A stretch of DNA of 64,000 nt from Streptomyces sp. NBC_00457 (GCF_036014015.1 NZ_CP107905.1:5456001-5520000); one strand, 5' to 3'; positions 1-10,923 are shown, counted from the stretch's first letter. Notes: a model not told the origin generated them from the sequence alone. A program made the numbers and translations.

Positions 1-615
1 CTCGCGCGTGATGATGCCGTCCGGGCCGGAGGGGGTGACCGTGGCCAGGTCCACGCCCAGGTCCTTGGCCAGCTTGCGCACCGGCGGCTTCGCCAGTGGA
101 CGGTCCTGAGGAGCCGCGGAGGAAGGCGCCGCCGGAGCCGCAGGCTGCGGCGCGGCTGCCCCGTGTCCGTTCAGCTCTGTCTGGATCGCCGCCGACGCCG
201 CCTGGACCGGGACCTCCGGCCCCTTGCGGGGGCGGCGCTTGGTCGAGGACGTGGCGACTCCGTAGCCCACCAGCACCGGCGTGCGGCCCGAGCCCGTGCT
301 CTGCGGCTTGGGTTCTTCCGCGGGTGGTGGCGCGACCGGCGCCACCTGAGACGGTGCTGCCCCGCCCGCCACGTCCACCGCGATGATCGACGTGCCCACG
401 TCCACCGTGGTGCCCTCGGGGAAGTGGAGTTCGCGGACCACGCCGTCGTAGGGGATGGGAAGCTCGACCGCGGCCTTGGCCGTCTCGACCTCGCAGACCA
501 CCTGGCCGTCCGTCACCGTGTCGCCGGGCCGCACGTACCACTTGAGGATCTCGGCCTCGGTGAGCCCCTCGCCCACGTCGGGCATCTTGAACTCGCGTAC
601 GGACGCTTCAGTCAT
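1..615 (-). CDS. bkdC: Branched-chain 2-oxoacid dehydrogenase E2 (dihydrolipoyl acyltransferase), N-terminal part
   Basis: Acyltransferase core subunit of a 2-oxoacid dehydrogenase complex, which moves the acyl group from E1 to CoA on a swinging lipoyl arm. Only about the first 205 residues are present; the gene runs off the left edge. The N-terminal lipoyl domain (about residues 6-80) contains the ETAKA motif with the lipoylated Lys. An Ala/Pro linker follows, and then the start of the peripheral subunit-binding domain (PPVRKLAKDLGVDL). ATG at 615 lies 19 bases after the E1-beta stop, so it is the third gene of a bkdA-bkdB-bkdC operon. Pyruvate specificity cannot be excluded from sequence alone; the paired Streptomyces operons are known as BCDH. 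Confidence 0.93.
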   Translation of the reverse strand, partial: MTEASVREFKMPDVGEGLTEAEILKWYVRPGDTVTDGQVVCEVETAKAAVELPIPYDGVVRELHFPEGTTVDVGTSIIAVDVAGGAAPSQVAPVAPPPAEEPKPQSTGSGRTPVLVGYGVATSSTKRRPRKGPEVPVQAASAAIQTELNGHGAAAPQPAAPAAPSSAAPQDRPLAKPPVRKLAKDLGVDLATVTPSGPDGIITRE

Positions 616-634
616 CGTCGTCACGACCCTCTCC

Positions 635-1615
635 TCAGTACGCCAGGGCGCGGTCGACGGCGTCGAGCACCCGGTCCAGGCCCGGCAGGTACTCCTCCTC
701 CAGGCGGGCCGGCGGATACGGGGCGTGGTAGCCGCCGACCCTGAGCACCGGGGCTTCCAGGTGGTAGAAGCAGCGCTCCGTGATCCGGGCGGCGATCTCG
801 GCGCCCGAGCCGAAGAACACCGGTGCCTCGTGGACGACGACCAGGCGGCGGGTCTTCTCGACCGACGTCTGGATGGAGTCGAAGTCGAGCGGAGACACCG
901 AGCGCAGGTCGAGGATCTCGAGGTTCTTGCCCTCCTCGGCGGCCGCGTCGGCGACCTCCTGGCAGAGCTTCACCATCGGGCCGTAGGCGGCAAGCGTCAG
1001 GTCCGTGCCCTCGCGCACCACGCGCGCCTTGTGCAGCGGGCCGGGGATCGCTTCTGTGTTGACCTCGCCCTTGTCCCAGTACCGCCGCTTGGGCTCGAAG
1101 AAGATCACCGGGTCGTCGCTCTGGATGGCCTGCTGCATCATCCAGAACGCGTCCGAGGCGTTCGACGGGCTGACGATCTTGAGGCCCGCCACGTGCGCGA
1201 ACAGGGCCTCCGGGGACTCCGAGTGGTGTTCCACCGCGCCGATCCCGCCGCCGTACGGGATGCGGATGACGACCGGGAGCTTGACCTTGCCCAACGCGCG
1301 CGCGTGCATCTTGGCGAGCTGGGTGACGATCTGGTCGTACGCCGGGAAGACGAAGCCGTCGAACTGGATCTCCACGACCGGACGGTAGCCGCGCAGGGCC
1401 AGGCCGATCGCCGTGCCGACGATGCCGGACTCGGCGAGCGGGGTGTCGATGACCCGGCTCTCGCCGAAGTCCTTCTGCAGGCCGTCCGTCACCCGGAAGA
1501 CTCCGCCGAGCTTGCCGACGTCCTCGCCCATGATCAGGACCTTGGGGTCGGACTCCAGAGCGCGCCGCAGCGACTCGTTGATCGCCTTGGCCAAAGCCAT
1601 CTTTTCCGCTGCCAT
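635..1615 (-). CDS. bkdB: Branched-chain 2-oxoacid dehydrogenase E1 beta subunit
   Basis: Beta half of the thiamine-diphosphate-dependent E1 that decarboxylates branched-chain 2-oxoacids. The products feed branched fatty-acid and polyketide starter units. It is 326 aa, full length for the family. It has the transketolase pyrimidine-binding domain (MGEDVGKLGG near residue 30, IPYGGGIGAVEHHSESPEA near 130) and the C-terminal transketolase domain (residues about 195-320). The start at 1615 lies 2 bases beyond the bkdA stop, so translation is probably coupled. A closely similar paralogue is at 17824-18828. Confidence 0.95.
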   Translation of the reverse strand: MAAEKMALAKAINESLRRALESDPKVLIMGEDVGKLGGVFRVTDGLQKDFGESRVIDTPLAESGIVGTAIGLALRGYRPVVEIQFDGFVFPAYDQIVTQLAKMHARALGKVKLPVVIRIPYGGGIGAVEHHSESPEALFAHVAGLKIVSPSNASDAFWMMQQAIQSDDPVIFFEPKRRYWDKGEVNTEAIPGPLHKARVVREGTDLTLAAYGPMVKLCQEVADAAAEEGKNLEILDLRSVSPLDFDSIQTSVEKTRRLVVVHEAPVFFGSGAEIAARITERCFYHLEAPVLRVGGYHAPYPPARLEEEYLPGLDRVLDAVDRALAY

Positions 1616-1617
1616 GA

Positions 1618-2766
1618 TCAGGCCCCCTCTCCGTCCGTGAACGACGCCTGGTAGGCGGCGAACTGGGCTCGCTCCTCGTCGACGAGCGCATGCCCGTCCG
1701 CGTACACGTTCTCGAAGATGGCGAAGTGGTCCGGGTCCGGCATGGCACGGACCGCCTCACGCACTCGCCTGCCCAACGCTTCGCTCTCCGCTTCAAGTTC
1801 CGCGAAGAATCCCTCGTCCGCGTGGTTTGAGGCCTCGAGATAGGCGCGGAGGCGGGCGATCGGGTCCTTCGCCTCCCAGGACAGCCGCTCGTCGTCGCCC
1901 CGGTAGCGGGTCGGGTCGTCGGAGGTGGTGTGCGCGCCCATGCGGTACGTGTACGCCTCGATGAGCGTCGGGCCCTCACCGCTGCGGGCCCGCTCCAGCG
2001 CCCACTTCGTCACGGCCAGACACGCCAGTACGTCGTTGCCGTCGACGCGGACGCCCGGGAAGCCGTAGCCCTGTGCGCGCTGGTAGAGAGGCACGCGGGT
2101 CTGCTTCTCGGTCGGCTCGGAGATCGCCCACTGGTTGTTCTGGCAGAAGAAGACCACCGGGGCGTTGTAGACCGCGGAGAAGGTGAAGGACTCGGCCACG
2201 TCGCCCTGGCTGCTGGCGCCGTCGCCGAAGTAGGCGATGACCGCGCTGTCGGCGCCGTCCTTGGCCACGCCCATCGCGTAGCCGGTCGCGTGCAGCGTCT
2301 GCGAGCCGATGACGATCGTGTAGAGCTGGAAGTTGTTGCTGTTGGGGTCCCAGCCGCCGTTGTTCACGCCGCGGAACATGCCGAGCAGGTTGGCCGGGTC
2401 GACGCCGCGGCACCAGGCGACGCCGTGCTCGCGGTAGGTCGGGAAGACGTAGTCGTCCTCGCGGGTGGCCCGGCCGGAGCCGATCTGGGCGGCCTCCTGG
2501 CCGAGCAGCGAGGCCCACAGGCCCAGCTCGCCCTGGCGCTGCAGGGAAGTGGCCTCGGCGTCGAAGCGGCGGGTGAGCACCATGTCGCGGTACAGGCCGC
2601 GCAGCTCTTCGGGGGTGACATCGGCGACGTACGGGTCGTACTGGGCGTTCTTGACGCGCTTGCCCTCGGGTGTCAGCAGTTGAACCTGCTCGGGCTTGGT
2701 GCTCGGGGACTTCTTGGTCCCGGCGCTGCGTCGCGGCTTGCGCGCGGCAGTGCTCTCCACGGTCAC
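1618..2766 (-). CDS. bkdA: Branched-chain 2-oxoacid dehydrogenase E1 alpha subunit
   Basis: Alpha subunit of E1, which carries the thiamine diphosphate and Mg2+ site. It is 382 aa. The ThDP motif is seen as GDGASSQGD followed about 25-30 residues later by NNQWAIS, and the E1-alpha phosphorylation-loop region appears as YRMGAHTTSDDPTRYR. A basic Ser/Lys-rich stretch of about 25 residues precedes the conserved part and is absent from the second copy at 18825-19964. It is the first gene of the left bkd operon; its promoter should lie in the 475-base gap upstream. Confidence 0.95.
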   Translation of the reverse strand: MTVESTAARKPRRSAGTKKSPSTKPEQVQLLTPEGKRVKNAQYDPYVADVTPEELRGLYRDMVLTRRFDAEATSLQRQGELGLWASLLGQEAAQIGSGRATREDDYVFPTYREHGVAWCRGVDPANLLGMFRGVNNGGWDPNSNNFQLYTIVIGSQTLHATGYAMGVAKDGADSAVIAYFGDGASSQGDVAESFTFSAVYNAPVVFFCQNNQWAISEPTEKQTRVPLYQRAQGYGFPGVRVDGNDVLACLAVTKWALERARSGEGPTLIEAYTYRMGAHTTSDDPTRYRGDDERLSWEAKDPIARLRAYLEASNHADEGFFAELEAESEALGRRVREAVRAMPDPDHFAIFENVYADGHALVDEERAQFAAYQASFTDGEGA

Positions 2767-3241
2767 GTGTGCTCCTCCGTCGGTCCGGCCCCCCGGGGTT
2801 GCCGGGTTGACCAGTGCGGCTCACCTGGTCCGACACCCGTGCACGGGGTGGGTGCCACTCGGCCGGAACAGGCGTGACAGGTGCCCCGGCGAGCGCCCTG
2901 CAACCATCACGTTACCCAGTGCTCCACATTTCTGGGAAACCCCATTTGACCTGCGATTTTGCTTGGATTTCCAAGTAAATCGGGAAGAGCCCGAAGGGGT
3001 ACTGGTCACAGCCTTGCAGGAGGCCGGAGCAACGGCACGTTATCCCGCCGACCCAGGTCACCGGAAGGGTTTGTGTTCCGCCGTGTATGTAGCGCGGATA
3101 CAGGCGGAGCCCGGAACGCCACTTCGAGGACTTCCTGTGACCGAAAGCGACCACTGACGACGTGCTGTGACAACGCCCAGCTCATGGGCTCGGCCGGTGC
3201 CCTAGCATCTGGCGCGTGCCGGCCCCTGTGTACCACCCCTC
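2767..3241. other. Intergenic region between divergent bkdA and the phosphotransferase gene
   Basis: No credible gene is seen here. The part at 2900-2990 is A+T-richer than its surroundings and should hold the bkdA promoter. It contains a small inverted repeat (2962-2975). Confidence 0.6.
2962..2975. promoter_or_regulatory. Inverted repeat upstream of bkdA, possible operator
   Basis: CTTGGA-TT-TCCAAG, perfect 6-bp arms, about 200 bases upstream of the bkdA start in the A+T-richest part of the gap. An operator role is inferred only from position and symmetry. Confidence 0.35.
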
Positions 3242-4246
3242 GTGCCCCACGCGCCCCCGCTGGGCGCCCTGCTTAGCCAGTACGCCGCCGGTTCCGCCGT
3301 CGCCTGCGAACCCGTCGACGAAGGGCTCCTCAACCGCGGCTACCGGCTGCGCACGACCCGCGGCCGCTACTTCCTCAAGCGCCACTTCGACCCCGAGACC
3401 GCCGACCCGACGGCGATCGAACGCCGGCACCGCGCCACCCAGCGCCTCGCCGACCTCGGCGTCCCGGTGGCACCCCCCGTGGCCGCGCGCGACGGGCGCA
3501 CGGTGGCGGTGGTCGGCGGCCACGCCTACGCCCTGCACCCGTGGGTCGAGGGCCGGCACCGGCACGGCGGCCAGCTCAGCGCGGAGCAGTGCGGACGGCT
3601 GGGGGCGCTGTTAGGGGTGGTGCATGCCGGCTTGGAGCGTGTGATGCCGGTGCGGAGGCGGGGACGTACGGAGCCTCCCCGCAGCGCCGACCCCATCGAC
3701 ACCTTCGCCCTCATCGACGACCTGCTCGCCTGCGTACGCCGCCACCGCCCCGCCGACTCCTTCGACGAACTGGCCCGGCACCGGCTGCGGGAGCGGCGCG
3801 TGCTCCTGGAGCGGCACGCGGACCGGCGCCCGCCGCGCGGAGGCTGTGTCGGCTGGGTGCACGGCGACTTCCACCCGTTCAACCTGCTCTACCAGGAGGA
3901 CGCGCCCGCCGCGATCGTCGACTGGGACCGGCTCGGCGTACAGCCCCGCGCGGAGGAGGCCGTACGAGCCGCCGCGATCTTCTTCGTCCGTCCCGTCGGC
4001 ACCCTCGACCTGCCCAAGGTGCGGGCGTACGCGCGCGCGTACCGGCGCACCGCCGGCGCCACGCCCTCCCAGCTCGCGGCGGCCGTGCACCGCGTGTGGT
4101 GGGAGCGTCTCAACGACTTCTGGATGCTGCGCTGGCACTACGAGCGGGGCGACACGCGCGCGGATCCCCAGTTCCCGGCCGCCTCGGCCCTCGCCGTGTG
4201 GTGGACACGGGAGTACGACGCGGTGTGCGAGGCGTTCAGCGGCTGA
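3242..4246 (+). CDS. Phosphotransferase of the aminoglycoside phosphotransferase/choline kinase fold (TTA-containing)
   Basis: Predicted small-molecule kinase of the APH superfamily, 334 aa. The catalytic loop is seen as HGDFHPFNLL, with HGD base and metal-binding N, near residue 207. The metal-binding Asp is in AAIVDWDRLG about 15 residues later, and the Lys of YFLKRHF is in the N-lobe near residue 45. The substrate is unknown; homoserine-kinase-like and antibiotic kinases share this fold. Codon 124 (3611-3613) is TTA, the only in-frame TTA I found in the window's genes, so translation may depend on the bldA tRNA-Leu. The start is GTG at 3242; no strong ribosome site is evident. Confidence 0.8.
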   Translation: MPHAPPLGALLSQYAAGSAVACEPVDEGLLNRGYRLRTTRGRYFLKRHFDPETADPTAIERRHRATQRLADLGVPVAPPVAARDGRTVAVVGGHAYALHPWVEGRHRHGGQLSAEQCGRLGALLGVVHAGLERVMPVRRRGRTEPPRSADPIDTFALIDDLLACVRRHRPADSFDELARHRLRERRVLLERHADRRPPRGGCVGWVHGDFHPFNLLYQEDAPAAIVDWDRLGVQPRAEEAVRAAAIFFVRPVGTLDLPKVRAYARAYRRTAGATPSQLAAAVHRVWWERLNDFWMLRWHYERGDTRADPQFPAASALAVWWTREYDAVCEAFSG

Positions 4247-4339
4247 CGTCCTGGCCTCCGCCGCACAAAGCAGCACGCGCGCGTGCAGCCCGTTTCCGGG
4301 CCGTACGCGCGCGTGAACGCTGTCTTCCGGCGTGCCGGG

Positions 4340-5899
<1,560 letters not shown>

Positions 5900-6230
5900 C
5901 AGTCCTCGCCGTCGTTTCTGCCCGCGGTGCGCGCGGTGTTGTTACGGTCTCCGTCGGCCACGCTACAGCCTCCACGCAAGCCTCCGGTCCGGTACGGGCT
6001 CCCGGACCGGCACGAGACGGACCGGCCATCAAACCCGTACTCCACGGTGTCGTGCAAATTCTGTGTACCGGCAGTACGGCCGCTGTAACGCTTCCGCGAC
6101 GCTTCTTTCGCGTACGGTCACGGAACGGGCACCGCGCTTGACCTGTCAGTGCCGCGGGGCAGACTTGGGCCGGGAACAGGACATTGGATCACTGACTTCC
6201 GGCCGCCGGCGCCGATGGGGGACGCAGAAC
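5900..6230. other. Divergent promoter region between two Ser/Thr kinase genes
   Basis: 331 bases with no supported gene. Promoters for both kinases must lie here. I see no convincing inverted repeat. Confidence 0.6.
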
Positions 6231-7868
6231 ATGAGCCAGGACGGCGCACAGGGCCGGTACGCGGGGCGGGCGCTGGCCGGTGGCCGCTATCAGCTGCGCG
6301 ACTTGCTCGGCACGGGCGGCATGGCGTCGGTGCACCTCGCGTACGACTCCGTGCTCGACCGGCAGGTCGCGGTCAAGACGCTCCACACCGAGCTGGGCCG
6401 CGAGCAGGCGTTCCGGGAGCGCTTCCGCCGCGAGGCCCAGGCCGTGGCGAAGCTCACGCACACCAATATCGTCTCGGTCTTCGACACCGGCGAGGACGAT
6501 GTCGACGGCGTGACGACGCCGTACATCGTCATGGAGTACATCGAGGGCCGCCCGCTCAGCTCGGTGTTCGACGAGGACGTCCGGCAGTTCGGCGCGGTGC
6601 CCGCCGACAAGGCGCTGAAGATCACCGCGGATGTGCTGGCGGCGCTGGAGATCAGCCATGAGATGGGGCTGGTCCACCGCGACATCAAGCCGGGCAACGT
6701 GATGATGAACAAGCGCGGTGTCGTCAAGGTCATGGACTTCGGCATCGCGCGCGCCATGCAGTCGGGTGTGACGTCGATGACACAGACCGGCATGGTCGTC
6801 GGCACCCCCCAGTACCTCTCGCCGGAACAGGCGCTGGGCCGGTCCGTGGACGCCCGCTCCGATCTGTACTCGGTCGGCATCATGCTGTTCCAACTGGTCA
6901 CCGGGCGGCTGCCGTTCGACGCGGACTCGCCGCTGGCCATCGCGTACGCGCATGTGCAGGAGGAGCCGGTGGCTCCGTCCTCGATCAACCGCGCCCTGCC
7001 TCCGGCCGTGGACGCGCTGGTCGCCCGCGCGCTGAAGAAGAACCCGAACGAGCGCTTCCCCAGCGCCGAGTCCATGCGCGACGAGTGCCTGCGGGTGGCC
7101 GCGTCTCTCCAGCCGGCCCCGCCGAGCATCGTGCCGGGCGCGCAGACGCAGAGCGGCCAGGGCGTCGGCGCCTCGGTGTTCCCGCCGGTCGGCCAGACGC
7201 CCCCGCAGTCGGCCCCCGTCCAGACGCCGTACCAGCAGCCTCAGACCTCGAACCCGTACAGCACCCCGCCGCCGTCGATGCCGTCGCCGGCGTACGGCTA
7301 CCCGCAGCAGTCCGGCTACCCGACACCGCAGCAGGCGGCGTACTCCCCGCAGCCGGGCCACTCGACCCCGCCGCCGTACACCATGTCGCCCCAGCCGCAG
7401 ACCACTTCGGGCGGCGGCGGGAGCAACCGGCCGGTCATCATCGGCTCGGTCGTCGTGTCCATCGCCGCGGTGGTCGGCCTGATCGTGGCCCTGACACTGA
7501 ACAACGGCGGCACCGACGACGACGCGGGCGGCAGCGGCGGCGCGTCGGCCTCGGAGTCGGTGACGAAGGCCGCCGGGTACCGGGAAGGCGACAGCTCCAA
7601 GACCGTCGATACGACCGAGTGCACCGAGCCGCGGGAGTCGAACCGAGACCCCGACCAGGTGCAGATGCCGGACCTGACGTTCAAGTACTGGCCGTCGGTC
7701 GTCGCGTGCCTCGACGCGGCCGAGTGGAAGTACAAGAAGGTCGACATCAACGAGAACACGTACGGCCAGGGCACGATCATGCGGCAGACGCCCGAGGCCC
7801 GTACGGACTTCGACCCGGAGAACCCACCGACGTTCACGTTCGAGGTCTCGACCGGCAACCCGTCCTAG
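6231..7868 (+). CDS. Membrane Ser/Thr protein kinase with one PASTA-like domain
   Basis: 545-aa Hanks kinase. The kinase domain is at residues about 20-280, with GTGGMASV loop, Lys49, HRD at 149-151 and DFG at 169-171. A Pro/Gln/Tyr-rich linker with YGYPQQSGYPTPQQ-like repeats spans about 300-395. One membrane helix is at about 401-423. A C-terminal PASTA-like module at about 475-545 contains VQMPDLTF and two Cys that could pair. ATG at 6231 was chosen because it lies just before the conserved kinase region; the open frame continues upstream to 6063 without conserved sequence. It pairs divergently with the kinase at 4340-5899. Confidence 0.92.
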   Translation: MSQDGAQGRYAGRALAGGRYQLRDLLGTGGMASVHLAYDSVLDRQVAVKTLHTELGREQAFRERFRREAQAVAKLTHTNIVSVFDTGEDDVDGVTTPYIVMEYIEGRPLSSVFDEDVRQFGAVPADKALKITADVLAALEISHEMGLVHRDIKPGNVMMNKRGVVKVMDFGIARAMQSGVTSMTQTGMVVGTPQYLSPEQALGRSVDARSDLYSVGIMLFQLVTGRLPFDADSPLAIAYAHVQEEPVAPSSINRALPPAVDALVARALKKNPNERFPSAESMRDECLRVAASLQPAPPSIVPGAQTQSGQGVGASVFPPVGQTPPQSAPVQTPYQQPQTSNPYSTPPPSMPSPAYGYPQQSGYPTPQQAAYSPQPGHSTPPPYTMSPQPQTTSGGGGSNRPVIIGSVVVSIAAVVGLIVALTLNNGGTDDDAGGSGGASASESVTKAAGYREGDSSKTVDTTECTEPRESNRDPDQVQMPDLTFKYWPSVVACLDAAEWKYKKVDINENTYGQGTIMRQTPEARTDFDPENPPTFTFEVSTGNPS

Positions 7869-8000
7869 CAACCGAGCGCTGTCCGGGTCCTACCCACGCG
7901 GTTATCCCCATCACTCCTGGCCGATCACTTGGTGGCATGAGCATGCCCCTCTTATGATCCCGCTGGTCAAGGCGACCGATCTTGGACAGGGGGGATCCCT

Positions 8001-8420
8001 ATGAAGAAGAAGCTCAGCCGCACCCTAACCGTGGGTGCCGCCGCCCTCGGCGCTCTCGCTTTCACTGCGAGCCCGGCGTCTGCGGGTACGGTCGGCGCGT
8101 CGAACGCTGGGGCAAGTGGCAGCGGAGAATTCCACTACACGAGCAAGACCCGCGCCGAACACATATACCTCGAGCTGATCGACCGTGCGGCCGACGGACA
8201 CCACGTCCGCATCCGAGTGCAGTCCCTTACGCCGAACCGTGAGGTGACCAGCTACGCCTGGCGCTCGGTAACCACCGGCGCCGGCACGGCCGGCACGTGG
8301 TTGACCTCCCTGACGGACACCCGCGGCATCTGGGCACTGCGCATCCAGGCCTGCGTCTTCGAAGGGAACACGGCCCTGGGCTGCGATGAGTCCTCGTGGG
8401 ACGGCAACATCTACTACTGA
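8001..8420 (+). CDS. Small secreted protein of unknown function
   Basis: 139 aa. A Sec signal peptide covers residues about 1-28: KKK, a hydrophobic Ala/Leu core, then an ASAG cleavage site. The mature part of about 110 residues looks beta-rich and contains two Cys (QACVFE, LGCDE) that may form one disulfide; it ends DGNIYY. The family is not recognised. The ribosome site GGGGGGA lies about 8 bases before the ATG. The gene is followed directly by a strong hairpin terminator, so it is a single-gene unit. Confidence 0.82.
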   Translation: MKKKLSRTLTVGAAALGALAFTASPASAGTVGASNAGASGSGEFHYTSKTRAEHIYLELIDRAADGHHVRIRVQSLTPNREVTSYAWRSVTTGAGTAGTWLTSLTDTRGIWALRIQACVFEGNTALGCDESSWDGNIYY

Positions 8421-8453
8421 CCGGAACGGGATCGGTACGAGGCAGCCGTAAAG

Positions 8454-8481
8454 GGAGCCCGGCACCTGGGTGCCGGGCTCC
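8454..8481 (+). terminator. Rho-independent terminator
   Basis: Perfect 12-bp arms GGAGCCCGGCAC/GTGCCGGGCTCC around a CTGG loop, followed by a T-rich tract at 8482-8492. It ends the secreted-protein gene and also lies just beyond the stop of the convergent bpa gene. Confidence 0.85.
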
Positions 8482-8505
8482 TTCTGTTGTTGTGGATGGG
8501 GCGTC

Positions 8506-9069
8506 CTACAGGTACGGACCTCCCGAACGGCCCCCCATTTGGCCGTCCTCGCCCGGCTCATGGCCGCCGACGCCCGGTGGGAGGGCTCGGCGCATCTGCT
8601 CCAGCTGGGCGCGTGCGGCCATCTGCTGGGCGAACAGGGTGGTCTGGATCCCGTGGAAGAGACCTTCCAGCCAGCCGACCAACTGGGCCTGCGCGATCCG
8701 CAGTTCCGCGTCGGAGGGGGTCGCCTCGTCCGTGAACGGCAGGGAGAGCCGCTCCAGCTCCTCGACCAGTTCGGGCGCCAGGCCGTCCTCCAGCTCCTTC
8801 ACCGAGCTCGCGTGGATCTCCTTGAGCCGGACCCGGCTGGCCTCGTCGAGAGGTGCGGCGCGCACCTCCTCCAGCAGCTGCTTGATCATGCTGCCGATCC
8901 GCATGACCTTCGCCGGCTGCTCGACCATCTCGGTCACCGGGATCTCGCGGGAGTCCTCGTCCCCGTTGCCGCCACCGAGCGCCATGCCGTCCTGGCCCAC
9001 GACCAGGATCTGCGGGTTCTCGGGCGACCGTTCGTTCCTCGGCATCTCCATGCCGCCATTCTCTCGCAC
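8506..9069 (-). CDS. bpa: Bacterial proteasome activator (Bpa/PafE)
   Basis: ATP-independent ring-shaped activator that docks on the actinobacterial 20S proteasome and feeds it unfolded proteins (DUF2587 family). It is 187 aa. The four-helix core is at about residues 45-160. The last residues, GGPYL, match the tyrosine-containing C-terminal anchor (GQYL-type) that inserts into the proteasome alpha-ring pockets. ATG at 9069 or 9051 (MEMPRNE) are both possible starts. It stands alone and converges on the secreted-protein gene. Confidence 0.9.
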   Translation of the reverse strand: MRENGGMEMPRNERSPENPQILVVGQDGMALGGGNGDEDSREIPVTEMVEQPAKVMRIGSMIKQLLEEVRAAPLDEASRVRLKEIHASSVKELEDGLAPELVEELERLSLPFTDEATPSDAELRIAQAQLVGWLEGLFHGIQTTLFAQQMAARAQLEQMRRALPPGVGGHEPGEDGQMGGRSGGPYL

Positions 9070-9205
9070 CCGTACACCTCACCACTGAGGTGCCCCCGGT
9101 GACAGCTGATCCACCGTTTTCCGGTGCACCGGCTTCGGCTTCCGGTGCGCCTGATATCGGTATGCCCGCTTTCGACCCTTCGGTGGAATCCGGAGTGCCG
9201 GAACA

Positions 9206-9667
9206 GTGCGGCGATGTGAGGCTTGTTCCGTGATTCCGTGGTGGCGGGTGCTTCCGGGGCTGGTGGCGGGGCTGGTTCTGCTGCCGTTCGGGGGTGTCTC
9301 GTCCGCGGCCGTCCTGTCGTACGGGGCTGTCTCGTCGTACGACATCCAGGTCAGCGCCTCCGCCTCGCCCTCCCCTTCCGATCAGCCGTCCCGGGCCGGA
9401 AGCCGGGCCGGTGAGGGGCGGGAGCGGCCGGGGCGGCAGGGTGTGGCCGAGCCGGTGGAGGAGGTGCCTCGGACGACCCGGCAGCCTAGGCAGCCCCCGG
9501 AGCCCACCGCGTCGCCCTCCACGCGGCGGCAGCCGGTGGAGCAGGCCGCCGAGGCCGAGAGCCCCGCCGAACCCGTGCTGCGGATCATGCCGCTGGGCAG
9601 CGGGCTGGTCCTGATCGGGCTCGGGCTGGGGCTCGCGTTTCTCGGGCTGCGGCTGCGGCGGGGCTGA
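9206..9667 (+). CDS. Small membrane/secreted protein with Pro/Ser-rich spacer
   Basis: 153 aa, not assigned to a family. A hydrophobic segment at about residues 11-35 could be a signal peptide or anchor. It is followed by an Arg/Pro/Glu/Ser-rich spacer (about 45-130) and a C-terminal helix (about 132-149, very Leu/Gly-rich) ending LRLRRG. This layout resembles wall-spanning proteins with a C-terminal anchor, but no LAXTG-type sorting motif is visible. Start GTG 9206 or GTG 9230. Confidence 0.6.
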   Translation: MRRCEACSVIPWWRVLPGLVAGLVLLPFGGVSSAAVLSYGAVSSYDIQVSASASPSPSDQPSRAGSRAGEGRERPGRQGVAEPVEEVPRTTRQPRQPPEPTASPSTRRQPVEQAAEAESPAEPVLRIMPLGSGLVLIGLGLGLAFLGLRLRRG

Positions 9668-9686
9668 GCCTGTCCGGCACACCGGT

Positions 9687-9720
<34 letters not shown>

Positions 9721-9735
9721 TCCGGCGTACCGGTG

Positions 9736-10716
9736 CTACGCCACTACGAGCAGCACCTTTCCGACGTGGCCGCTCTCCTCGACCACCCGGTGGGCGGCGG
9801 CCGCGTCGCTCATCGGGATCGCCCGGTCGACGACCGGGCGGACGTGGCCGGCGTCGAGCAGGGGCCAGACGTGTTCGCGTACGGCCGCGACGATCGCCGC
9901 CTTCTCGCCGAGCGGGCGGGCGCGCAGCGAGGTCGCGCTGATCGCGGCGCGCTTGCCCAGCAGTGCGGCGATGTTCAGCTCGCCCTTGATCCCGCCCTGC
10001 ATGCCGATGATCGCGAGCCGGCCGTTGACGGCGAGGGCCTGGACGTTGCGGTCGAGATACTTGGCGCCCATGTTGTCGAGGATGACGTCCGCGCCCGCGC
10101 CGTCTGTGGCCTTCCTGACCTCCTCGACGAAGTCCTGCTCGCGGTAGTTGACCAGGATGTCCGCGCCCAGTTCGGCGCAGCGCCGCAGCTTCTCCTCGGT
10201 GCCCGCGGTGACGGCGACCTTGGCGCCGACGGCCTTGGCGAGCTGGATCGCCATGGTGCCGATGCCGCTGGAGCCGCCGTGCACGAGGAGGGTCTCGCCG
10301 GGACGCAGGTGGGCGATCATGAAGACGTTCGACCAGACCGTGCACGTCACCTCGGGCAGTGCGGCGGCCTGTACCAGGTCGAGGCCCTGCGGCACGGGCA
10401 GCAGCTGACCGGCCGGGACGGCGACCTTCTCGGCGTAGCCGCCGCCCGCGAGCAGCGCGCACACCTCGTCGCCGACCGCCCAGCCGGAGACGCCGGGGCC
10501 GACCGCGGTGATCCGCCCGGAGCATTCGAGGCCGGGGTAGGGGGAGGCGCCGGGCGGCGGGTTGTAGAAGCCCTGGCGTTGCAGGATGTCGGCCCGGTTG
10601 ACCGCGCCGGCCGCCACCTCGACCAGCACCTCACCCTCGCCGGGCACCGGATCGGGGACCTCGTGCCACACCAGCGCCTCGGGCCCACCGGGTTCGGGAA
10701 TCGTGATCGCGTACAT
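9736..10716 (-). CDS. Zinc-independent NAD(P)H:quinone oxidoreductase
   Basis: 326-aa member of the quinone oxidoreductase branch of the MDR superfamily, which reduces quinones or enone-type carbonyls with NADPH. The N-terminal GroES-like domain is at about residues 1-125. The Rossmann domain has [19 protein letters not shown], with the nucleotide-binding GGSSGIG at 147-153. The catalytic and structural zinc ligands of alcohol dehydrogenases are absent. It is a monocistronic unit divergent from the ABC exporter; the shared gap holds three 22-bp repeats. Confidence 0.92.
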   Translation of the reverse strand: MYAITIPEPGGPEALVWHEVPDPVPGEGEVLVEVAAGAVNRADILQRQGFYNPPPGASPYPGLECSGRITAVGPGVSGWAVGDEVCALLAGGGYAEKVAVPAGQLLPVPQGLDLVQAAALPEVTCTVWSNVFMIAHLRPGETLLVHGGSSGIGTMAIQLAKAVGAKVAVTAGTEEKLRRCAELGADILVNYREQDFVEEVRKATDGAGADVILDNMGAKYLDRNVQALAVNGRLAIIGMQGGIKGELNIAALLGKRAAISATSLRARPLGEKAAIVAAVREHVWPLLDAGHVRPVVDRAIPMSDAAAAHRVVEESGHVGKVLLVVA

Positions 10717-10771
10717 GGGCAGGACGCTACTCCCCTTCTTCCTCTCTTCCTCGGGCTCCGGCCCTCTGCCG

Positions 10772-10837
10772 CTACGTCCCCGGACCGGTGCGCCTACGTC
10801 GCTGGACCGGTCCGCTTCGGTCCTTCGACCGGTCCGC
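10772..10837. repeat. Three tandem 22-bp repeats in a divergent promoter region
   Basis: Copies start at 10772, 10794 and 10816. Each ends in (G)GACCGGT-(G/C)CGC, and the first two begin CTACGTC. The 22-bp spacing equals about two DNA turns. It lies between the divergent oxidoreductase and ABC-transporter genes, so it may bind a regulator of one or both. Confidence 0.65.
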
Positions 10838-10923
10838 CGGGAAATCCCTGTGCGGCACCGATGAGTTTGAGGGACGGTAAAGGTCTCCCCATGCGTAGCC
10901 CACGAACGCGGAAGGAAACCACC

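Noticed and set aside
3242..4246. Aminoglycoside resistance gene
   Set aside because: Only the superfamily motifs are visible. The chromosomal context beside bkd gives no support for resistance.
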